From contig CAIMMI010000146.1 of NCBI GenBank assembly GCA_903842505.1, positions 1-56,157 on the forward strand: DNA of 56,157 nt, read 5' to 3'. The translations under genes were made by a program, and so were the position numbers. Shown here piece by piece: positions 1 to 8,111 of the stretch; the stretch's first letter is position 1; each line of letters begins with the position of its first letter. The notes beneath the pieces were generated by a model that was given only the letters and a program-made list of their open reading frames with translations, was not told the DNA's origin and searched no databases. This DNA comes from an uncultured Verrucomicrobiota bacterium (lineage in GTDB: Bacteria; Verrucomicrobiota; Verrucomicrobiia; Limisphaerales; UBA9464).

Positions 1-286
1 CCCATTTCATGAATCCCATCCCACGGCTCACGCCGTGGGCTATCCTCTGCCGGTGCTCCGCACCTCAGCGCCTCCATCCGCTCCGTGTCCTCTGTCGCGG
101 AAGGCAATGGGGTCAGTCCCATATTTTCAACTTTTGTCCGGAATCCCAACGACCCCGTCACCCCCTTTCGCCCCGTCCGGGGCTCTTTCCCATTTCATGA
201 ATCCCATCCCACGGCTCACGCCGTGGGCTATCCTCTGCCGGTGCTCCGCACCTCAGCGCCTCCATCCGCTCCGTGTCCTCTGTCGC

Positions 287-390
287 TTTCGTACTCGTAC
301 TCAGCCCGCAGGGCGGTACTCGTACTCGAACCAACGTGTACCGCACTCAGATCCATCCCGTGATCCCATCGGTTCGAGTACGAGTACGAG
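287..390. repeat. Inverted 'ctcgtactc' element, copy 1
   Basis: Runs of gtactcgtactc and a 'cagcccgcagggcgg' hairpin are followed about 70 bases later by cgagtacgagtacgag, so the ends can pair. Closely similar elements lie at 830-945 (duplicate block) and far away at 47984-48080. This marks a dispersed genomic repeat. Confidence 0.65.
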
Positions 391-462
391 TACCCCCATT
401 CGGAAACCCACGGCGAGGCAACCCCAGCCCCAACCGGGGCGTCCGATCCCGGCGATTCGGTC

Positions 463-489
463 CATCCTGTTCATCCTGCCCATCCTGTC
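463..489 (+). repeat. 9-bp periodic tract (catcctgtt-like), copy 1
   Basis: Three consecutive 9-mers (catcctgtt, catcctgcc, catcctgtc). The same tract recurs at 1011-1037 and 1744-1770, always followed by 'ttccgc' or 'ctccgc'. It is a short tandem element of unknown function found only between genes here. Confidence 0.7.
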
Positions 490-534
490 TTCCGCACACC
501 CCACCCACCCTGTCCGCGCGCCGATGAGGTCTCG

Positions 535-636
535 CTACTGCCGAAAAAAGGCGAATCGTTCCCCAAGGATTCTGAGCCAGATCCCGTCTTCCACCACTTC
601 GATCTCGCACTCCGACATCCCAGCGTTTTTGGCCAT
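535..636 (-). pseudogene. Truncated 3' copy of the small exported-protein gene at 1083-1484
   Basis: The last 33 codons and stop of the gene at 1083-1484 are repeated here almost unchanged, starting MAKNAGMSECEI. The only visible protein differences are the final two Tyr changed to Phe (FFRQ instead of YYRQ). Upstream of the internal Met the similarity stops abruptly at a junction with repeat block B, so the signal sequence and first ~100 codons are missing. It is a by-product of the tandem duplication of the surrounding block and is unlikely to be expressed. Confidence 0.75.
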
Positions 637-829
637 GGGGGAAGGCAATGGGGTCAGTCCCATATTTTCAACTTTTATCCGGAATCCCAACGACCCCGTC
701 GCCGTCTTTCGCCTCGTCCCGGGCTCTTCCGCATTTCATGATTCCCATCCTACGGCTCACGCCCTGAGCTATCTTCTGCCGGTGCTCCGCACCTCAGCGC
801 CTCCATCCGCTCCGTGTCCTCTGTCGCTT

Positions 830-945
830 TCGGACTCGTACTCAGCCCGCAGGGCGGTACTCGTACTCGAACCAACATGCACCGCACTCAGATCCATCCC
901 GTGATCCCATCGACTCGAGTACGAGTAGGAGTAGGAGTACCCCCA
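830..945. repeat. Inverted 'ctcgtactc' element, copy 2
   Basis: Second copy within the duplicated block. The right arm has diverged (gagtaggagtaggag instead of gagtacgagtacgag). Otherwise it is the same architecture as the copies at 287 and 47984. Confidence 0.6.
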
Positions 946-1010
946 TTCGGAAACCCACGGCGAGGCAACCCCAGCCCCAACCGGGGCGTCCGATCCCGGC
1001 GATTCGGATC

Positions 1011-1037
1011 CATCTTGTTCATCCTGCCCATCCTGTC
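1011..1037 (+). repeat. 9-bp periodic tract (catcctgtt-like), copy 2
   Basis: Three 9-mers with one substitution (catcttgtt) relative to the copies at 463 and 1744. It lies inside the second copy of block C. Confidence 0.65.
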
Positions 1038-1082
1038 CTCCGCACACCCCACCCACCCTGTCCGCGCACCGATGAGGTCGCG

Positions 1083-1484
1083 CTACTGCCGGTAATAGGC
1101 GAATCGTTCCCCAAGGATTCTGAGCCAGATCCCGTCTTCCACGACTTCGATCTCGCACTCCGACATCCCAGCGTTTTTGGCCATGTACAGGGAAACAAAA
1201 CCCAGCGACTCCTTCCCCGGCTTCGCACGATACAGGTAGCAATCTGTCGCCAAGGCTCCCGAGTACGGATTTGCGGTGCAAATGACCCACTTCCCACCGT
1301 CAGCCGCCTTCTGCTCCCGGATCTGGACTGGAATCTTCTGTGCGATGAAGTGGCGGTGAAGCGAATTGGTCCCGTCAAAGTGCTGCGGGCGCACCATGTG
1401 TGGAAGGTCATGTGCCAACAGCGCAGCGCTGGTTCCGCCAACGGCCAACAAGACCCGCAGGTACACGATTGAGGTCCCTTTCAT
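1083..1484 (-). CDS. Small exported hypothetical protein
   Basis: A 133-residue protein of unrecognised family. The N-terminus (MKGTSIVYLRVLLAVGG...) has a short basic start and a hydrophobic stretch to about residue 24, consistent with a signal peptide. The mature part is mixed charged/hydrophobic with two Cys (in WVICTANP and ATDCYLY) and ends FAYYRQ. The start at 1484 is chosen because an AGGGA sequence lies about 11 bases upstream. An upstream in-frame ATG at 1508 would add eight residues before the signal peptide. The neighbouring DNA is repeat-rich, and the last 33 codons are duplicated at 535-636. That the fragment kept near-identical codons suggests a recent duplication. No function can be assigned. 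Confidence 0.6.
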   Translation of the reverse strand: MKGTSIVYLRVLLAVGGTSAALLAHDLPHMVRPQHFDGTNSLHRHFIAQKIPVQIREQKAADGGKWVICTANPYSGALATDCYLYRAKPGKESLGFVSLYMAKNAGMSECEIEVVEDGIWLRILGERFAYYRQ

Positions 1485-1866
1485 TTCGTCAGTTTCCCTT
1501 GGTTTCATTGGCGGTCAATCGCCGGCAATCCCCAGCCACAGGGCAGAGGCGGACGTTCACCAAGAGGCCTGTGAACGTTTCGACACCTACGATTGAAAAC
1601 CATCCGTGCACCGGGTCCGTGCGGCCATTCAGGGCGCGGATCATTGCGAACGGACGGCCCCGGGGTTCCACCCCGGGCTTTCACCGTTTGCCCCGTTGGG
1701 GCTGACTCCGCATACGGTTCGTCCGGTCCCGCCTACGCGGGTCCATCCTGTTCATCCTGCCCATCCTGTCTTCCGCTTCCCCAAGACGGGAAGCCCGATG
1801 GCGACGGGCATCCAACCCGAAACTGAGAACTTCAAACTTCCCCTGTCACTCGCCACCATTCCGGCC
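1485..1866. other. Gene-free spacer with hairpins and 9-bp tract
   Basis: About 380 bases with no convincing gene. They contain a perfect 8-bp stem with a 3-base loop (1659-1677, CCCGGGGT/ACCCCGGG), a 'gccccgttggggc' hairpin just downstream, the third 9-bp periodic tract (1744-1770) and a partial 'gagaacttcaaactt' piece of the main dispersed repeat (about 1823-1843). I see no clear promoter for the downstream fmdB-like gene. Confidence 0.5.
1744..1770 (+). repeat. 9-bp periodic tract (catcctgtt-like), copy 3
   Basis: Three perfect-register 9-mers identical to those at 463-489, located upstream of the zinc-ribbon gene. Confidence 0.65.
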
Positions 1867-2397
1867 ATGCCGATCTACGAGTTTGCCTGTCCGCGCTGTC
1901 GGAAGATCTTCAACTTCCTGAGCCGCCGGGTGAATCCATCGCATTCGCCGACCTGTCCCACCTGCGGGAACAAGAAGCTCACGAAGGAGATCAGCCGGTT
2001 CGCCATGATCAAGGGTGCGCCCGAACCCGCGGCCGCTCCGCCCGGAGACGGGCCGGACGAAGCCGGAGGCCCGCCGATGCCGGACTTCGATGATCCCCGG
2101 GTCGAGAAGGTCATGAACGAACTCGAACGGGACATGGATCACCTCGACGAGAACAACCCGCGTCACATGGCCCACATGCTCCGCAAGATGCAGCAGGCCA
2201 TGCCGCCCGGCTCGATCCCCAAGGAAATGGAGACCGCGCTCCGCCGACTCGAGAAGGGCGAGGATCCCGAGAAGATCGAGGAAGACATGGGCGACGTCCT
2301 GGGTGAATGGTTCGGCAAGGGCGAAGGCGAGGACGGTCCCGGCGGTGGACGCGGGGGTGGCGGTTACTCGCACGACCCCGGTCTCTACGACTACTGA
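1867..2397 (+). CDS. FmdB-type zinc ribbon protein
   Basis: A 176-residue protein beginning MPIYEFACPRC, the hallmark of the FmdB/CxxC_CxxC_SSSS putative regulatory family. Two CxxC knuckles (CPRC near residue 9 and CPTC near residue 33) should bind one zinc. The family domain usually ends near residue 45. The remaining ~130 residues here are acidic, helical and Met-rich (EKVMNELERDMDHLDENN...), then end in a Gly-rich tail. The start at 1867 is fixed by the conserved MPIYEF. Longer in-frame upstream extensions run into repeats and are discarded. The next gene starts 9 bases after the stop, so the two are probably co-transcribed. Its molecular role is not established for the family. Confidence 0.85.
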   Translation: MPIYEFACPRCRKIFNFLSRRVNPSHSPTCPTCGNKKLTKEISRFAMIKGAPEPAAAPPGDGPDEAGGPPMPDFDDPRVEKVMNELERDMDHLDENNPRHMAHMLRKMQQAMPPGSIPKEMETALRRLEKGEDPEKIEEDMGDVLGEWFGKGEGEDGPGGGRGGGGYSHDPGLYDY

Positions 2398-2406
2398 GGT
2401 CCGACC

Positions 2407-3639
2407 TTGAACGAAGCCTTCCAGACACTGGCCCTCGCGCTTGGCCTCGGCCTGCTGGTCGGTCTGCAACGCGAGCGATCGGCATCGGTGCTGGCCGGCT
2501 TCCGCACCTTCCCGCTCATCACCCTGTTCGGGACCGTGTGCGCGTGGCTGTCGGTGCAGCACGGCGGATGGATCCTCGGGGCCGGACTGGTCGCACTCGC
2601 GGCGGCCATCTTCTCGGGGAACATCGTCCGCGCCCGCCAGGCGGAGTCGGACCCCGGCATCACCACCGAGGCCGCCATGCTGGTGATGTTCGGGGTCGGT
2701 GCCTATCTGCCGGGTGGCGAGCGACCCATCGCCCTGGTGATCGCGGCCGCCACCGCGGTCCTGCTCCACCTCAAGCCCCAACTCCACGACCTCGCCCGGC
2801 GAATCGGTGACCATGACTTCCGGGCGATCATGCAGTTCGTCGTCATCGCCCTCGTCATCCTGCCCATCCTGCCCGATGCCACCTACGGCCCGTTCAACGC
2901 GCTCAACCCGCATCGGATCTGGTGGATGGTCGTTCTCATCACGGGCCTGAGCCTCGGGGGCTACCTGCTCCACAAGTGGATTGGGGACCGCGCCGGAGCG
3001 TTCGCCGCCGGGCTTCTGGGCGGCCTGATCTCCAGCACGGCCACCTCCGTCACGCACGCACGCCTCACCAAGAGCCAGCCAGCCAGCGCGCCGCTCGCCG
3101 CGGTCGTGATCCTGCTGGCTTCGGGTGTCGTGTTCGCACGCCTCCTCGTCCTCGTCGCCGCCTCGGACCGCGAGCATCTCGCGGCTTACATCCCCGCCTT
3201 TGCCTCGATGCTCGCGGTGCTCATCGGGTCCGCCTTGTGGCTCGGGTTCCGTCGACGGGACTCCGAAGCCACCCTTCCCGCGCCCACCAATCCCACCGAG
3301 CTTCGGTCGGCCCTGTTCTTCACCGTGCTCTACGCGGGCGTCCTGCTGGGGGTCGCTGCCGCACGCGAATGGTACGGCAACCGTGGCCTCCTCGTGATCG
3401 CCGCCCTCTCCGGGCTCACCGACATGGACGCCATCACGCTCTCGACCGCGCAACTGTCCCGGCAAGGAACGATTTCTGTCGGAGAAAGCACGCGGGCCAT
3501 CCTGGTGGCATCGGTCTCCAACCTGTTCTTCAAGGCGGGTGTGATTGGTTCGCTCGGCGATCGATCCCTGCTCCGCAAGATCCTTCCCGCCTTTGGCGCG
3601 GCCGCGGTCACCGGACTCGCGTGGGCGTTCCTCGGCTGA
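2407..3639 (+). CDS. MgtC/SapB plus DUF4010 multi-pass membrane protein
   Basis: A 410-residue, very hydrophobic protein with about 11-12 predicted membrane segments. The N-terminal ~140 residues match the MgtC/SapB pattern (LGLLVGLQRER..GFRTFPLITLFG). The C-terminal half has the DUF4010 signature (LSGLTDMDAITLSTAQL near residue 340). This two-domain architecture is common in uncharacterised inner-membrane proteins, and substrate or partner is unknown. The predicted start is TTG at 2407, 9 bases after the fmdB-like stop, giving MNEAFQTLALALGLG. No nearby ATG would keep the first helix intact. Confidence 0.85.
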   Translation: MNEAFQTLALALGLGLLVGLQRERSASVLAGFRTFPLITLFGTVCAWLSVQHGGWILGAGLVALAAAIFSGNIVRARQAESDPGITTEAAMLVMFGVGAYLPGGERPIALVIAAATAVLLHLKPQLHDLARRIGDHDFRAIMQFVVIALVILPILPDATYGPFNALNPHRIWWMVVLITGLSLGGYLLHKWIGDRAGAFAAGLLGGLISSTATSVTHARLTKSQPASAPLAAVVILLASGVVFARLLVLVAASDREHLAAYIPAFASMLAVLIGSALWLGFRRRDSEATLPAPTNPTELRSALFFTVLYAGVLLGVAAAREWYGNRGLLVIAALSGLTDMDAITLSTAQLSRQGTISVGESTRAILVASVSNLFFKAGVIGSLGDRSLLRKILPAFGAAAVTGLAWAFLG

Positions 3640-3660
3640 GATGGGAAGCGGGAGCCGGGT

Positions 3661-3758
3661 TATCCACAGATTTCACAGATTACACAGATGAGGGGGATCG
3701 GTCGTGCGCCTTCCTCGGCCTGCCGATAATCGGTGAAATCTGTGTAATCTGTGGATCT
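3661..3758. repeat. Inverted 'cacagatt' repeat element
   Basis: Left arm 3661-3689 and right arm 3730-3758 are both made of 11-12-bp 'cacagatt' and 'tacacagat' units. They can pair as a long imperfect hairpin across a ~40-base spacer. A related element is at 48931-49067. It lies between convergent genes (stop at 3639 on plus, stop at 3776 on minus), a typical place for REP-like elements. Confidence 0.7.
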
Positions 3759-3775
3759 CAAGCTCTCTCCCGATT

Positions 3776-4570
3776 TCAGGCATTCCTCCGTCGCATCCAG
3801 AAGACATACAACGCGGCGGCGCAGGCGCTGGCGCCGCCGGCCCAGGTTCCGGCCTCGGGGACATTCGAAAGCGCCATGGCGGTGACATCGCGATGCGGCC
3901 CGGAACTGACGAAAGTCGTCGCGGCCGTGGACGGATCCACCGAGTAGAACCAGCGATGAAACCAAGTAACGGCGTAGAGCATGCCGGTGCCATCGAACTC
4001 GATGTCACTGATGTAACTGGCCGTATCGCCGTGGGACAGGCCGCCCACGACCGTGGATGCGGCGGTGTTGGTGTTCACCTGGAAGAGGAAGTCCTGGTTG
4101 AAGCCCGTATTGCCGCTCAGGAAGAGGTCGCCATTGAACGGATTGCGGGTCACGCCTGTGATCGTGTAGCCCGTCAGACCGCTGGTGATCGGAACCGAGT
4201 AGGTCACCGTAGCCGAGCCCAGGTCGATGTAGAAGAGTTCCTGACTCGCGTTGCTGAAACCCCATAGGCCACCCGCGTCGTAGTCGAGGTCCGCGATCTG
4301 CGTGTAGGCCACGGTGAACATGGGAACCGGCGGCCCGGGCACGAAGTAAATCCCGCCAGCCGCATCGGCCTGATAGAGCAACCCGCTTGGATGCGCCGCG
4401 AGGCTGTCCGACGGCACGAAGGTGTTCGCGTAGACGGAGTCGGAGTTGTTCGCCAGGTCCACCAGGTGCACGACCTGACTGGTCGTCAGCGTGTACCCAT
4501 TGGGTCCGGCCAAGGCTGCGCTGCCGGAGAGGCCAAGGAAGGCTGCCGCAAGGCAAGAGAGGGAACGCAT
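3776..4570 (-). CDS. Exported protein with PEP-CTERM-like sorting tail
   Basis: A 264-residue protein with an N-terminal signal peptide (MRSLSCLAAAFLGLSGSAALA) and a body of repeated short beta-strand segments resembling a beta-propeller (LDYDAGGLWGFSN, RNPFNGDLFLSG, IEFDGTGMLYAVT). The C-terminus is VPEAGTW followed by ~15 hydrophobic residues and the basic end MRRRNA. This is the layout of a PEP-CTERM signal recognised by exosortase, with PEA in place of PEP. Its role is probably extracellular or envelope-associated (inference). The start is at the signal peptide; the region upstream is repeats. No exosortase gene is in this window. Confidence 0.75.
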   Translation of the reverse strand: MRSLSCLAAAFLGLSGSAALAGPNGYTLTTSQVVHLVDLANNSDSVYANTFVPSDSLAAHPSGLLYQADAAGGIYFVPGPPVPMFTVAYTQIADLDYDAGGLWGFSNASQELFYIDLGSATVTYSVPITSGLTGYTITGVTRNPFNGDLFLSGNTGFNQDFLFQVNTNTAASTVVGGLSHGDTASYISDIEFDGTGMLYAVTWFHRWFYSVDPSTAATTFVSSGPHRDVTAMALSNVPEAGTWAGGASACAAALYVFWMRRRNA

Positions 4571-4617
4571 GGGGTGAGACTGGGCACATCTTGACCCGTC
4601 CGTAAACCCACCCCCCC

Positions 4618-4665
4618 TCCCGGCGGGGAGTTTCCAGTCGCCCGATTCCAGATGCCAGACCAGCC
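4618..4665. repeat. Dispersed 'ttccagatgccagac' repeat piece
   Basis: The sequence around 'tttccagtcgcccgattccagatgccagacc' recurs near-identically at 6849-6883, and related 'ccagttcc/ggaaactgg' runs occur at 24719-24781, 31574-31614 and 32699-32727. It is a short intergenic element directly upstream of the PEP-CTERM-like gene. Confidence 0.55.
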
Positions 4666-4708
4666 CACGGCTCGACGCCTCGCCCCACCCTCGAAAGCTA
4701 ACTCCACG

Positions 4709-4797
4709 GTGGGGCGAGTGTCCTCACGAGCCGGGCGGGAGTCCCAAGTTTCAGGATTCAAGTCGCTCCAAACCTGAAACTGAAATCTTCCAACTCC
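4709..4797 (+). repeat. Dispersed intergenic repeat R1, copy near 4.7 kb
   Basis: Core 'ggggcgagtgtcctcacgag' is followed by 'gagtcccaagtttca' and a 'gaaactgaaa' arm. The same element recurs at 7011, 10877 (opposite strand), 15471, 29113, 29988, 37155, 39924 (partial), 41299 and 47897 (variant). Confidence 0.75.
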
Positions 4798-4806
4798 CGC
4801 GCCCGC

Positions 4807-6756
4807 TCAGTGGATCGTCAGGTAGGTGTAGTCCTTCAGGCCTCGCTCGTAGTCGTCGAGCAACCGCATCGCTTCGCTGGGCTTGAGGCGGTCGGATTTG
4901 ATCGCGGCATCGACCTGCGCCTTCATCTGGCGCTTCAGTTCGTTCACGTCGTACTGCACCTCGGTCAGCGAGTCGCTGATGGTGTCTCCCTCGATGACCT
5001 CCTCGATGTAGTACCCGGCGGGTTCATCCGGTTCGAGGAACACGTGGACCTCGTTGACGCGGCCGAAGAGGTTGTGGAGGTCGCCCATGATGTCCTGGTA
5101 GGCGCCCATCAGGAAGAAGCCGAGCAGGTAGGGTTCCTGGACGCCGTCGCCGCGCAACGCGTGCACCGGGAGCGTGTCGCGGACATCGCGCAGGTCGACG
5201 AACTTGTTGATCTGACCGTCGGAGTCGCAGGTGATGTCCACCAGCGTCGTCTCGCGGGTCGGCCGTTCGGTGAGCCGGTGAACCGGCATGATCGGGAACA
5301 ACTGCCCGAGCGCCCAGTGATCCAGCAACGACTGGAAGACGCTGAAATTGCAGAGGTACTGATCGCCCAGTGCGTCCTCGAGTCCCTTGATTTCGTCGGG
5401 GATGTAGGCTTGGCCGCGGAAGCTGTCGACGACGGAGCGGCTGATCTCCCAGTAGAGGGACTCGATCTTCGCCTTGTCGGGCAACTCCAGCATTCCGAGC
5501 GTGAACATCTGGTGCGCGTCCTCCTTGCGCTCCTGGGCATCGTGCCACGCCTCGCGCTTGTTCAGGCGATGCAGGTTGTCCCGCAGGTCCGCCAGTTCCC
5601 GCACGAGCCGGTGATCCTCGGGGCCATACGAGAACTTCGCTTCCTGACGCGTCTTGTCGATCGAGCCGAAGACCTCGACCAACAGGACCGAGTGATGCGC
5701 CACCAGCGCGCGACCCGATTCCGAGACGATGTCCGGATGCGGCACGCCCTCCGCGGTGCAGACGTCGGCCAGGTAATGGACGATGTCGTTGGTGTATTCC
5801 TGGAGGGAGTAATTGGTCGAAGAATCAAAGGCCGAACGCGAGCCGTCGTAGTCCACGCCCAAGCCGCCGCCCACGTCCACGAACTCGATCGGGAAGCCCA
5901 TCTTGTGGAGCTTGGCGTAGAAGCGCGAAGCCTCCTGCACCGCCTTCTTGACGGTGAGGATGTCCGGCACCTGCGAGCCGATGTGGAAGTGCAGCAGACG
6001 GAAGCAGTGGGCCAAGCCCTCGTCGCGCAGCATCTGTGTTGCCGCCAACAGATCGGAAGTGCTCAGGCCGAACTTCGCGTTTTCGCCGCCGCTCTCCGCC
6101 CACTTGCCCGCACCCTTGCTCATCAGGCGGGCCCGGATGCCGATCATCGGCTCCACACCCACGACCTTCGAGACCGAGATGATCTGTCGGAGCTCCTCGA
6201 GCTTCTCCACGACCATGATCACCTTCTTGCCGAGCTTGATGCCCTGCAGGGCGAGCTTGATGAACGGCGTGTCCTTGTAGCCGTTGCAGATGATCAGCGA
6301 ACCGAGCTGGTCCTGCAGCGCCATGCCCGCGTACAGCTCCGGCTTGCTGCCCACCTCGAGGCCGAACGAATAGGGCTTCCCCGCGTCGAGGATCTCCTCC
6401 ACGACCTCGCGGAGCTGGTTGACCTTGATGGGGAACACGCCCCGGTACTTCCCTTGGTAACCCGACTCGCTGATGGAAGTGCGGAACGCCTCGTTCAACG
6501 CCATGACCCGGTGCCGGAGGATGTCCTGGAACCGGACCAGCAACGGGAACCTCAGGTTCCTCGCCCGGGCCTCCTCGACGAGATCCATGAGGTCCACCTC
6601 GACCCCATTCTGCAGCGGCTTCGCCACCACATGCCCCTCGGCGTTGACGTCGAAGTATCCCGCGCCCCAACGATCGACGTTGTAGAGGCTCCGTGCTGCC
6701 GCAATGTCCCAGACCGGTTCGGCGCCGGCAGGAGGAACCATGGAAGAATCACTCAT
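4807..6756 (-). CDS. speA: Biosynthetic arginine decarboxylase
   Basis: A 649-residue enzyme, close to the ~658 residues of E. coli SpeA, that converts arginine to agmatine, the first step of the agmatine route to putrescine. Visible hallmarks are the PLP-lysine motif FPIKVNQ (Lys111), the HFHIGSQ and DVGGGLGVDYDG segments of the alanine-racemase-like barrel, SESGRALVAHHS, and the catalytic CDSDG loop near residue 510. The start at 6756 (MSDSSMVPP) is chosen because the frame further upstream runs through intergenic repeats. The gene stands alone. The nearest minus-strand genes are separated by repeat spacers on both sides, so it is probably transcribed by itself. Confidence 0.95.
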   Translation of the reverse strand: MSDSSMVPPAGAEPVWDIAAARSLYNVDRWGAGYFDVNAEGHVVAKPLQNGVEVDLMDLVEEARARNLRFPLLVRFQDILRHRVMALNEAFRTSISESGYQGKYRGVFPIKVNQLREVVEEILDAGKPYSFGLEVGSKPELYAGMALQDQLGSLIICNGYKDTPFIKLALQGIKLGKKVIMVVEKLEELRQIISVSKVVGVEPMIGIRARLMSKGAGKWAESGGENAKFGLSTSDLLAATQMLRDEGLAHCFRLLHFHIGSQVPDILTVKKAVQEASRFYAKLHKMGFPIEFVDVGGGLGVDYDGSRSAFDSSTNYSLQEYTNDIVHYLADVCTAEGVPHPDIVSESGRALVAHHSVLLVEVFGSIDKTRQEAKFSYGPEDHRLVRELADLRDNLHRLNKREAWHDAQERKEDAHQMFTLGMLELPDKAKIESLYWEISRSVVDSFRGQAYIPDEIKGLEDALGDQYLCNFSVFQSLLDHWALGQLFPIMPVHRLTERPTRETTLVDITCDSDGQINKFVDLRDVRDTLPVHALRGDGVQEPYLLGFFLMGAYQDIMGDLHNLFGRVNEVHVFLEPDEPAGYYIEEVIEGDTISDSLTEVQYDVNELKRQMKAQVDAAIKSDRLKPSEAMRLLDDYERGLKDYTYLTIH

Positions 6757-6889
6757 TTCTCGTTGGTCAAGAGGACCGGACTCTAAAAACGGTGGCCTGA
6801 GATTCAAGAAGCGCGTTGGGAAATCGTAAGGGGGGCCGGACGGCCGGAGTTCCCAGTCGCCGGTTTCCAGATGCCAGACCACCAGCCTC

Positions 6890-6944
6890 CTCACGTCGGC
6901 TGCTACACCCGTAGCCGACGACGTCAGGAGGCGGGGCTTTGGGA
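6890..6944. repeat. Dispersed 'ccgtagccgacg' repeat
   Basis: The segment 'cctcctcacgtcggctgc' pairs with 'ccgtagccgacgacgtcaggagg' as an inverted repeat. Similar elements occur at 24657-24706, 31531-31573 and, degenerately, 32601-32634. Confidence 0.65.
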
Positions 6945-7010
6945 AGTTCGCAGTCGCCAGACCAGCCATTGGCTCGACGGAGTCTCGCCCCACCTTGGGA
7001 TGGGCCTTGC

Positions 7011-7137
7011 GCGGTGGGACGAGTGTCCTCACGAGCTGGGAGGGAGTCCCGAGTTTCAAGATTCAAGCCCGGCTCCTGCTTCAAACTTGAAACTGAAAAC
7101 TTCAAACTTTGGGGCGGCTCAACGTCTCGCCCCACCT
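7011..7137 (+). repeat. Dispersed intergenic repeat R1, copy near 7.0 kb
   Basis: Has the core 'gagtgtcctcacgag', the 'agtttcaagattcaag' arm, the complementary 'cttgaaactgaaaacttc' arm and a closing 'tctcgccccacc'. The outer ends and the inner arms can each base-pair, so the whole element is one large imperfect inverted repeat. Confidence 0.75.
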
Positions 7138-7139
7138 TC

Positions 7140-8111
7140 TCACTCCTCTGCCAGCAGGCACGCGACCCTTCGTCCATCGAGCATCGGTCGCAGTTCCGGG
7201 ACTTCGGTGCGGCATCGCGCCTGCGCCATCGGACAGCGGGGATGGAACGGACACCCTGCGGGTGGATTCAGCGGCGATGGAACATCCCCGGCCAGCCGCA
7301 CGCGCGCTTCGCGGGAAGCGCCGGGATCCGGACTCGGAACAGCGGACAGGAGCGCCCGGGTGTAGGGATGGACTGGCGAGCGGCACACCTGGGCCGAGGT
7401 CCCTTCCTCGACGATCCTCCCGAGGTACATCACGACGATGCGGTGGCTGAGGTGTTCGACCACCGCGAGATCATGCGCGATGAAGAGGTAGGCCAACCCC
7501 ATCTCCTTCTGCAGCGACGCGAGGAGGTTCACCACCTGGGCCTGCACCGACACGTCCAACGCGCTGACCACCTCGTCACAGACAATCAGGTGCGGCTCCA
7601 CGGCCAGCGCCCGGGCGATTCCGATCCGTTGCCGCTGGCCTCCGCTGAACTCATGCGGATACCGGTCCGCGGCGGCGGGATCGAGCCCGACCTGCGCGAG
7701 CAATTGCGTCACGCGACGGCGCCTTGAATCCCGATCGCCGCCCAAGCCATGGAGCAACATGGGTTCCTCGACGATCTCGCGGATCGTCCACCGCGGGTCG
7801 AGCGATCCATAGGGATCCTGGAAGATCATCTGCAGGCCGCGTCGGGCCGCCCGGAGTTCCGCGGCATCCAGCGAGGCGAGGTCATGCCCTTCGAACCGGA
7901 TGCTTCCCGCGGTCAGCGATTCCAACCGGACGATCGCGCGTCCGAGGGTGCTCTTGCCGCAACCGCTTTCGCCCACCAATCCCACGGTCTCGCCGGATCG
8001 CACGGTGAGACTCACTCCATCGACGGCGCGCACGACGGCGGTGGGACGGCCACGCCAATCGAGTTGGACGGGAAAATGGACCTTCAGATCCTGCACCTCG
8101 AGGAGGTTCAT
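7140..8111 (-). CDS. Oligopeptide/dipeptide-type ABC transporter ATPase (OppF/DppF-like)
   Basis: A 323-residue ATP-hydrolysing subunit of a peptide/nickel-type importer. Walker [10 protein letters not shown] (near residue 50), signature [15 protein letters not shown], Walker [13 protein letters not shown] and the family C-terminal Cys-rich tail ([14 protein letters not shown]) are visible. The start at 8111 overlaps the upstream ATPase stop by four bases (ATGA), which fixes MNLLEVQDL as the N-terminus and indicates translational coupling. The partner ATPase lies immediately upstream. No permease or solute-binding protein genes are nearby, so the membrane part must be elsewhere. Substrate unknown. 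Confidence 0.9.
   Translation of the reverse strand: MNLLEVQDLKVHFPVQLDWRGRPTAVVRAVDGVSLTVRSGETVGLVGESGCGKSTLGRAIVRLESLTAGSIRFEGHDLASLDAAELRAARRGLQMIFQDPYGSLDPRWTIREIVEEPMLLHGLGGDRDSRRRRVTQLLAQVGLDPAAADRYPHEFSGGQRQRIGIARALAVEPHLIVCDEVVSALDVSVQAQVVNLLASLQKEMGLAYLFIAHDLAVVEHLSHRIVVMYLGRIVEEGTSAQVCRSPVHPYTRALLSAVPSPDPGASREARVRLAGDVPSPLNPPAGCPFHPRCPMAQARCRTEVPELRPMLDGRRVACLLAEE

Larger units (their letters stand above)
1..1082. repeat. Gene-free repeat block with internal ~545-bp duplication
   Basis: This stretch is built from three alternating blocks. Block A (1-98, 189-286, 731-829) begins with 'cccatttcatg' or a close variant. Block B (99-188 and 638-730) begins 'ggaaggcaatgggg'. Block C (287-636 and 830-1185) holds an inverted 'ctcgtactc' element, a 9-bp periodic 'catcctgtt' tract and the 3' end of a small gene. 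The order A-B-A-C-B-A-C shows that a B-A-C unit of about 545 bp was duplicated in tandem, with moderate later divergence (A3 is the most diverged). Open frames here cross the repeats in several registers on both strands and look spurious. The only gene-like content is the fragment at 535-636. Confidence 0.8.
6757..7139. other. Repeat-filled spacer between speA and the ABC ATPase gene
   Basis: About 380 bases with no gene. From left to right they hold a 'gttcccagtcgccggtttccagatgccagacc' piece, a 'ccgtagccgacgacgtcaggaggcgg' element (6890-6944) and a complete R1 repeat (7011-7137). Open frames through this stretch are translations of repeats. Confidence 0.65.

Noticed and set aside
1-1082. Possible small genes or CRISPR-like array in the repeats
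   Set aside because: The repeat units are long, irregular and not separated by unique spacers of constant length. Frames cross repeats on both strands without family signals.
1846-3465. 539-codon open frame on the minus strand
   Set aside because: Overlaps fmdB-like and MgtC-like genes, and has low-complexity Gly/Glu/Arg composition without a domain.
4810-6786. 658-codon open frame opposite speA
   Set aside because: Antisense shadow of arginine decarboxylase, with His/Asp/Val-rich composition typical of complement frames.
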